Shown piece after piece: positions 57,753 through 64,000 of a DNA stretch of 64,000 nucleotides. Source of the stretch: Colocasia esculenta (Eukaryota > Streptophyta > Magnoliopsida > Alismatales > Araceae); the NCBI GenBank assembly GCA_014218235.1, contig CM024759.1:12850712-12914711 (forward strand). The letters are read 5' to 3'. A program made the position numbers and the translations under genes. The first letter of the stretch is position 1; each line of letters starts with the position of its first letter. The notes under the pieces are model-generated. The model did not search any database. It worked only from the letters and a program-made list of their open reading frames with translations, and was not told where the DNA came from.

Positions 57753-58876
57753 AACAGTACACACACACTCCAAGACACGTGTTATGGACTCCATGGTACG
57801 TAGAAAGTGTGTAGAAGACTCAGGCTATTTAAAGTCTCATTTGAGAGAACCCTAACTCCAACACATCTGGAGTTTGGCGGCAAAGGCTCCCAACAGTGCA
57901 GAAGTAACTCAGCAGCCACAGAAGCAACATGAAGCACAAGAACGTGTCATCTTCGACATCTCCTAGGGCAAATTATCCGAGGAGTCTCTGACTTCTATCA
58001 TCTGAGGTTCAAAAGGATCTGAGGGCCTGCGAGAAACATGCAACCTAACGTTGATTGTGCTATGAACAAAGTGAAGAGTTGCAGATTGTGAATTTGAACA
58101 TAGCATCAAAATTTGAAGGAAGTGTTGCGAATTTGAGGAACCTGAAGCAAGTGGAGTTGAACTTGTGAGAAAGACCCAGTGCAACATATTAGATCTGAGC
58201 AGATCGAGAGTAGGACCGATCATACCCCCTCTATATCTATTTCTACACTTTCCTATGTCAATTCCATCAAGTTATTTGTCTGTGTGTGTGTGTGGGGGGG
58301 GGGGGGGGGGGGGGTAGGGGGGGGGCGGGGGTTCCAAAGTGTATTGATTGAGATCGTTGTGATATGTGTGCGGAGAGTAGCCAGATACTTGTGCGTGTGA
58401 GATCTCATCTTAGCTGGAGAATCAGATCCTAGTGAGATTGTTTTATCTAACTTGTGTGTGAACTGAATCGTAGTGTTCGTGTGTGTTTGTACTCAACTCT
58501 TTGAGTTGTATGTCTCACTATATGAAAAGTGGATGTAAAAATCATTAGGTGTGATTTCTAAACCAGTTAAAAATCTCTTGTGCCTCCTTGCGGTTTGCAT
58601 GATACATCGCTAGATGCTTATATAGGCACGATTTCACACAATCTGTTATACACACTGACGTTCAATAATATGCGCACAATCTGCTTAATAAAGTTCCACA
58701 TCAACACAATTCTGGATTGCTATACAAATTTGATTAGACTGTTTTGAGGGGTTTTAAATCTGTGTAGTAGATTTAATTGTTTTTTAAAATTTATCAGCTT
58801 CCGTTAATAAATCTATTCAACCCCCCCCCCCCCCTCTTTTTCTAGATCTACATTTTCCTGCGCACCGATCCCAACA
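57753..58876 (+). mobile_element. Sirevirus-like LTR in plus orientation
   Basis: It ends with 15 C, TCTTTTTCTAGATCTACA and GATCCCAACA. Its reverse complement aligns with the LTR at 15766-16857. A TATA-like CTATTTAAAG is at 57825-57834. No PBS follows, so it is probably a solo or broken LTR. The 5' limit is uncertain. Confidence 0.45.
58280..58331 (+). repeat. (TG)n followed by long G runs
   Basis: A short TG repeat is followed by 21 G (58294-58314), then runs of nine and five G. Four-strand structures are possible, and run length in the assembly is unreliable. Confidence 0.9.
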
Positions 58877-59340
58877 GGCCGAGAAGGCCATCAATCAATG
58901 ATGGCACAGGAACTCAAAAGTGGAGGATTAAAGTATGAAATTTTACATAATAATAACATGCAGCTTTTACCCAAGCCAAAGTCCAACCATGAGGCCAGCA
59001 AATAATAAGTCACCTTAAAACTAGACAGCCAAACATAACAATTAACGCGAAGAAATTACACTTCAGGCGTTTGTCAAAAAAAAAAACTCCAGAATTGGAG
59101 TTAAGGCGGCAGGGGTGAAATACAACTTTGAACAAATGTTTCTTCTATTAATATATAGTCATCTGAATCGATTGATATTTGCACATCTTAGGGCAAATAA
59201 ATAGCTCCTAAGATTCAAAACTCGAGAGAGACATCGCAAACCCCTGTAAAGAAGCAATCCGATATCATTGACGATACCCCATCTAAAACCAAGCATCATG
59301 CGCAACGTGAAGAGAGGATCAATCCTCAATGGCATGAATC
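58877..59340. other. TSR1: 3' flank and UTR region of TSR1
   Basis: Lies downstream of the TSR1 stop on the minus strand and holds its 3' UTR. I cannot place the poly(A) site. The 69-codon minus-strand ORF here (59159-59368) is out of frame with TSR1. Confidence 0.5.
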
Positions 59341-62300
59341 TCAAACAGGACAAAGCTTTTCTGGCCACTTTGGGTATACTCGCTTGTACAAACTCATGCA
59401 GACAGTGTCATGCTGCTGTACCACACCATTAAATAAGCATTTCATAGCCCCTGTAAAGAAGCAAAACCGTTAAGAGGTCAAATTCCTTGTTCGCGGCAAT
59501 AGAAAAAACGGTAATAACTGAAATATGATTTTCAAGCAACAAATAATAGAGCTTTTAGTTGGAAAGCTGATACATCCACTTGGCAATGGAGTCAAAATGA
59601 ACACATGATCTCACGTACGCAAAAATGTAATTTCTGATGTCCTACCATACTGAATTTCCCTGATTTTAACTAAAAGATGTGTTTCAAAAACATAACCTTC
59701 AAGTGCATACCTAAATAACACATATACTTCAATAAAATATACAAAAGAATGACTAAAATTGACAACTAAAGTAAACTGGCGGCGGCCATGTGAAGCAAGT
59801 ATGTTAGAAAAATCATCTTCATGAGTCATGACAGCAAGCGATGTAACTTCTCTATGGACTTGTTTTCAATTGGAATCATAAAAGAAACTCAGGTGGCAAG
59901 GTTGGTTACACTTGCTTTTATTTAAAAAAGAACACTTCATCCATCTCTTTTTGTGGCATTTTTTTGAAAGCAGATAAAGGAATCAGCAATGCAGTTTGTT
60001 GGAGGCATCATACCATGAGTACCAACAGGTTCTTTTATGCGCCCACGGCGTCCACGCTTGGTCCAAAGCTCCACAGGCTGACATAAACAAGCATTGTATG
60101 GTGAATACTCAGTTCAACAATACTTCTCATTATTATAGAATCCACACTAAAGCTGATCAACATTTACTAGGGCGTGGCCACATAATTTCACGTACCTTAA
60201 ACCATCTCACATCATCTGGATTATGAAACATAAACCGCACTGAGGCTTTTAATTTTGAGACCCTTTGGGGATATCTGCATTATCAGATACAAAGTTTAGA
60301 GGTCAATTGAATAGATCACAGAAAGACAATGTACATAAAAATCAGTTGGAAACAATCATAAAAAACCATGTGCAACCAAATCTAACATGCAAAAAATGAT
60401 ATGAATGGAACCACGACAGATGGTCTATCAAAAGAGATTAAACTGACTTTGTAAGATGCTAAAGAAAAAGAAATGGGAACTACCTGAGATGACCAAATAC
60501 TAGGTTTAAAATTGTATATTTGCTATCAGGAAGTTCATGAGATGAAAATTTGTCATTGAAAAACAAACCAAGGCAAAGTATTCACAATGCACTCAAGAGT
60601 TTTCTCTTTCCTTTCCATTCTTTTAGAAAACTATAATGAAAGCAAAAGACAGTCAAAAGGAAAAATACTTAAAATTTGGAATTTTATCTGCAGTATAACC
60701 ATAAGAGTTGCTCATATTCTGAAAAAAAAATGAAGGAAACACATCTGGCAATGGGGGAAAAGACACGGAAGGTTCCCAACAATCTCCAAAATGACCTTAT
60801 TTGGATGAAAAAGAATCTGCCAAATTTCCCCTTTAAAGTTTTTGAAGTCTCTCCACTCTTCACTTCAAGTTCTGTATCATATCTAAGAAATAATGAAGCA
60901 TCACAAAATTCCTTTGCCAAATATTCAGTAAATAACATGACACAGATGCTTCTTCCATTATCTTACCTCTTCGGTACTTTATGCTGCTGACTCATCATGT
61001 AACAAACTGTTGTGTTCCAGAAATGATATTCCACTTTGCTGAATGTCTCCAATTCTCTCATTGGAAGAATAAATGATCTAACCCCTTTCGAAGTAGCATC
61101 ACATCAAGAGCAGCACTTAATCCCTCATTGCCTGAAGTTCCTTTATTGTAATGCATGCACATGAAACTTACCCTTCAATGCCCATGTTTGCCGATTCATG
61201 GCATGTGACCATGAGCACATCCATCACCAACAAGGGTGAACAGTTTCGCTACATACAGGACCTTATTACAAGTGAGATAAAGATAGCCTCCACAACTTGA
61301 ACTTTAAACCTAAAAAGAAAAAAGGAAGAAAAACATGCTTTGATCCTTCCAATGCAAATATGTATTTGTTGTTCTAGATGCCCAACTTATCACCATGACT
61401 TCACTTATACCAGAAACAAAAGGTCATGATTGATGAGCTTATCTACCTACAACTTTCCTCCAAAGCATTGTTAATCTCCTGCACCCACCCCAAGGAGCTC
61501 AGAGCTCAGGAGCTTCATCACACCCCAAGTGAAACAAACCCCAGCCTCCTACCTTCTACAACTGAATGAACATCTTGAACTGTTATTATGTCATCCATCG
61601 GGTGCCTTCTTCATAGAAACATGTGTGGCTTGCCAAAGGCAGTCAAAAGGAAGATGACATCAAACTACAAAATAAAATCAATATACCTTATGACACTTAT
61701 TATCTCATTTTTGAAATAATCAATTAATATGACTAAATACTTGCACCATGTTACATGTGCCAGTTACATGGTGAAATTCATGCAAAGACATTTTTGGTCC
61801 AAATTCAAACAGGAAAACAGGCAACAATGGAGACTCGGGAAAAAAGGTATTAGTCTTTGAAAGGCAGTCACTGAAGAAATTAAAACTTACCCACTTAAGA
61901 TAATTTTCTTTAGGATGATTCTGTCTGGATCTACACTTCTCAGTGAACCAAAAGCAGCAATAGCTGGTTCAATTCCTTCCCTACTCTTCAGAACAATCAG
62001 AGGCAATGGAGGGAAGGAAATAGGTGCATAAACTGATGCTACTGAGAAACGTCCTGGGTGTAGAAACCTCTCCATTTTATGTTGGTCAGAATTCATATTA
62101 TCAGAAGAAAATACTGGCCTGTAAAGACAACATCAGATTGAGTATTCTTTGATTACAGTAGTTACAAGTTGAAAAGATTGTGTATTAACATATGGCAAAA
62201 TATATTATGGAACCTTCTTAAAAGAGTTACCTTGCAACAAACTGACGAAAACCAACATGAAAAATGAGAGACTCTTTTGACTTGATAGGAGCCTCATATG

Positions 62301-63839
62301 AGTCATATTTCCTTATGCTGCATAAAACATTGGACATCATCAACTAGCTGCTCCAATTTTTTTTCTTGATCATGCTTAGAGAGTCAATTCCATGACATAT
62401 TGAAAATGATGGCCAATAATAGTGAATCTGTCATAGTACAAAAATAAAAGCCCAAGGATGAATGTTGATGCGGCATATGGAAGTCATTCTTTTAATCTTT
62501 AGATGTGCCGAGCATGTTTTGATGCAAGGCAAAATTAGTCACCAACACCCATACATTCGAGTACAAATAATTTACATATTAATGTGAAAGAAAGCCACAA
62601 GGGTCCAGAGATCAGGAGCAAATTTAGTTTGCAGTTGCCATCTTAAGTTCAAGGCCTTTTGGCTCCTGTTCAAAAATCGAAACAATTTAAAGATAGCCAG
62701 ATGGGGTATTCCTTCTCAGAATGTTTCTACACAACAGCCATTGTAAAAATTGCTTGAACTGTGGCAAGTGGTAACAGCGAAGCATGAACTGATTTATCTT
62801 ATGATCATATATAGTATTCAGCAGTGAGATAAGAGGTTGATAGAACTCTGATCATCTTGCATCCAATCTCCATATTTGTATGTCCAAAGGACAGGACAGG
62901 ACCATAATCAATTGAAAACTTGAGGTGTTGACCATGCACAACCATTATAGAAATGATGGGCATAAAATTTTGCAACGGAAGTGGAGGTTATTGTCACAAG
63001 AGAAATGCTATAGCACCATTCTTTGTACCACAGTTTGCTTTTCTTGCCATTGCGATGGGACTGACAAAAGTGTAAAGTTCGACACTCCCAAACTCTGGAG
63101 TCCGGAGCACTAAACTGAGGTTACTCAGCTCAGCCATCAAATCTCCTGTTCAGATGGCCAAGAGGATGGAGAAACTTGTAGTAATAAAGAGTGGCACCAT
63201 AGTATTTCTCTTGTCATACTACAAAAGCCAGCTCTTTAAGCAATGTAAATACAAGATAATCCTACAAAATACGATAGACAAACTAAAAAACACAGAAAAA
63301 TGTAGATGACAGATCCGCTCAAGTGTCGCACTGTAAGAATGCAACAAAGTCCAAAAGGCAAAGTTTGCATGCACAATCACCTGAAATGGAGAACAGACAT
63401 CTTGGATTCATGTTGCAACAACCCAGAAGCAACCACAGGTAACCTCGCAGATTGGTTGCATAGTTGTGAAACGACGTCTTTTTGCACTTGTTTGATATGA
63501 AGCCTCACATATGAACCAATGGAAGCAGACTGGTCTAGATTTCCTTGATCTGTGTCTAACACCTTGGAGAGAGCTGATTTCTGTGTTCTTCTAAAGTTAT
63601 CAAATGCAAAAATCCTAGCATATTCTTGTGGCAACGACTCCTGCCATCAATAAATGAGCAAATCAAACCCACAAGTTGAAAGGCGACAAACAAAAAAACA
63701 AAAAAACCAAACATTGGTAGTTTAGTGATACACACCTTAGGGTCCCATGAGGATGTCCTGAAGGACTTAAGTCCTCTGTACTTGGCAAAGCGCTTTCTGG
63801 CAGGAACATCTATGGGAGTGTCTACTTCATCTGGAAATT
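59341..63839 (-). CDS. TSR1: TSR1, pre-rRNA-processing protein, C-terminal half (7 exons)
   Basis: TSR1 is a GTPase-like ribosome assembly factor (BMS1/TSR1 family) that binds late pre-40S particles and is needed for small-subunit maturation. Seven exons in reading order: 63839-63736, 63640-63381, 62317-62231, 62118-61891, 60274-60196, 60077-60014, 59450-59341. All have GT...AG borders and matching phases, giving 309 codons with no stop before TGA at 59343-59341. Family hallmarks are DVPARKRFAKYRGLKSFRTS, EYARIFAFDNF, LIFHVGFRQFVAR, MERFLHPGRF, VRFMFHNPDDVRWFKPVEL, RRGRIKEPVGTHG and LYKRVYPKWPEKL near the end. These fall in the C-terminal (RIBIOP_C/DUF663) part. About 480 N-terminal residues lie beyond the window edge. 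The related BMS1 lacks the KEPVGTHG and RVYPKWP blocks. The longest intron is 1.6 kb. It seems functional. Confidence 0.95.
60275..61890 (-). other. TSR1: Large intron of TSR1
   Basis: 1.6 kb between the exons ending KKIILSG and starting YPQRVSK. The donor is GTAAGT and the acceptor AATGCAG. Small ORFs inside are not supported by any motif, and I see no transposon ends. Confidence 0.8.
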
Positions 63840-64000
63840 CTGAGAGAAAATGGGGATGCACATTTTACAACAGAAGATTGGAAGGATGTATGCTTCAATC
63901 AATCGATGTATACTTGAGCAGATAAAGAATTAGATGCTAAATTTCAAAAACCAAGTACATGTGATGATAAAATCTTGACAAAGAGAAAAGGTTGCACATC
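63840..64000 (-). other. TSR1: Intron of TSR1 running off the window
   Basis: No coding sequence in the TSR1 frame. The acceptor TTTTCTCTCAG lies just before the first visible exon, preceded by T-rich sequence. The upstream exons are outside the window. Confidence 0.7.

Noticed and set aside
59159..59368. 69-codon minus-strand ORF as TSR1 C-terminus
   Set aside because: The TSR1 frame ends at 59341 with the expected YKRVYPKWPEKL block. This ORF is in another frame.
60676..60990. 104-codon plus-strand ORF
   Set aside because: It lies in the large TSR1 intron on the opposite strand, with no domain.

Overview
This window looks like a repeat-rich nuclear segment of a flowering plant. Most of it is LTR retrotransposon sequence of plant-type lineages: Tekay/Del-like chromoviruses, Ogre/Tat, Ale-like copia and Sirevirus-like copia. 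The one clear host gene, at the right end on the minus strand, is the 3' half of the intron-containing ribosome-assembly gene TSR1. I see no prokaryotic, organellar or viral gene. The species cannot be told from the sequence alone. A 100-N gap lies at 22566-22665.

Left part (1-16857). Old LTR elements are stacked on one another. They are: a minus-strand Ty3-gypsy end (gag remnant, PBS, ~2.5 kb LTR, 355-3631); a probable plus-strand LTR (3632-5308); a piece of Sirevirus-like LTR with a 91-bp palindromic hairpin (5309-6381); an internally deleted Tekay-like element in minus orientation (6382-13355), in which gag is fused to the end of RNase H; an AT-rich array; and two more LTR pieces.

Middle part (16858-32055). 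First comes a gag-only Sirevirus-like element (two LTRs, a gag gene, no pol; 16858-22099). It is followed by a gapped gypsy LTR, AT-rich minisatellites with a tRNA-like pol III head, one or two small DNA-transposon-like elements, and a GC-rich stretch split by a nearly complete Ale-like copia element (26673-31693).

Right-centre part (32056-53121). A 21-kb composite Tekay-like element has the order LTR-internal-LTR-internal-LTR and is bounded by one target duplication, TTAGC. The middle LTR is a recombinant. Its left part matches the right-hand LTR and its right part matches the left-hand LTR, with a switch near 43.29 kb, as expected for unequal crossing-over. Both internal copies carry two GT-started, intron-like insertions in gag and share five TAG stops. 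The left LTR also holds a 2-kb solo LTR with its own CTATG duplication.

Right end (53122-64000). An Ogre/Tat pol fragment, a Sirevirus-like gag and LTR, and an oppositely oriented LTR precede the TSR1 gene, whose last seven exons (309 codons) read cleanly. Apart from TSR1 nothing here looks like a working host gene. The likely biological interest is retrotransposon evolution, silencing and recombination.
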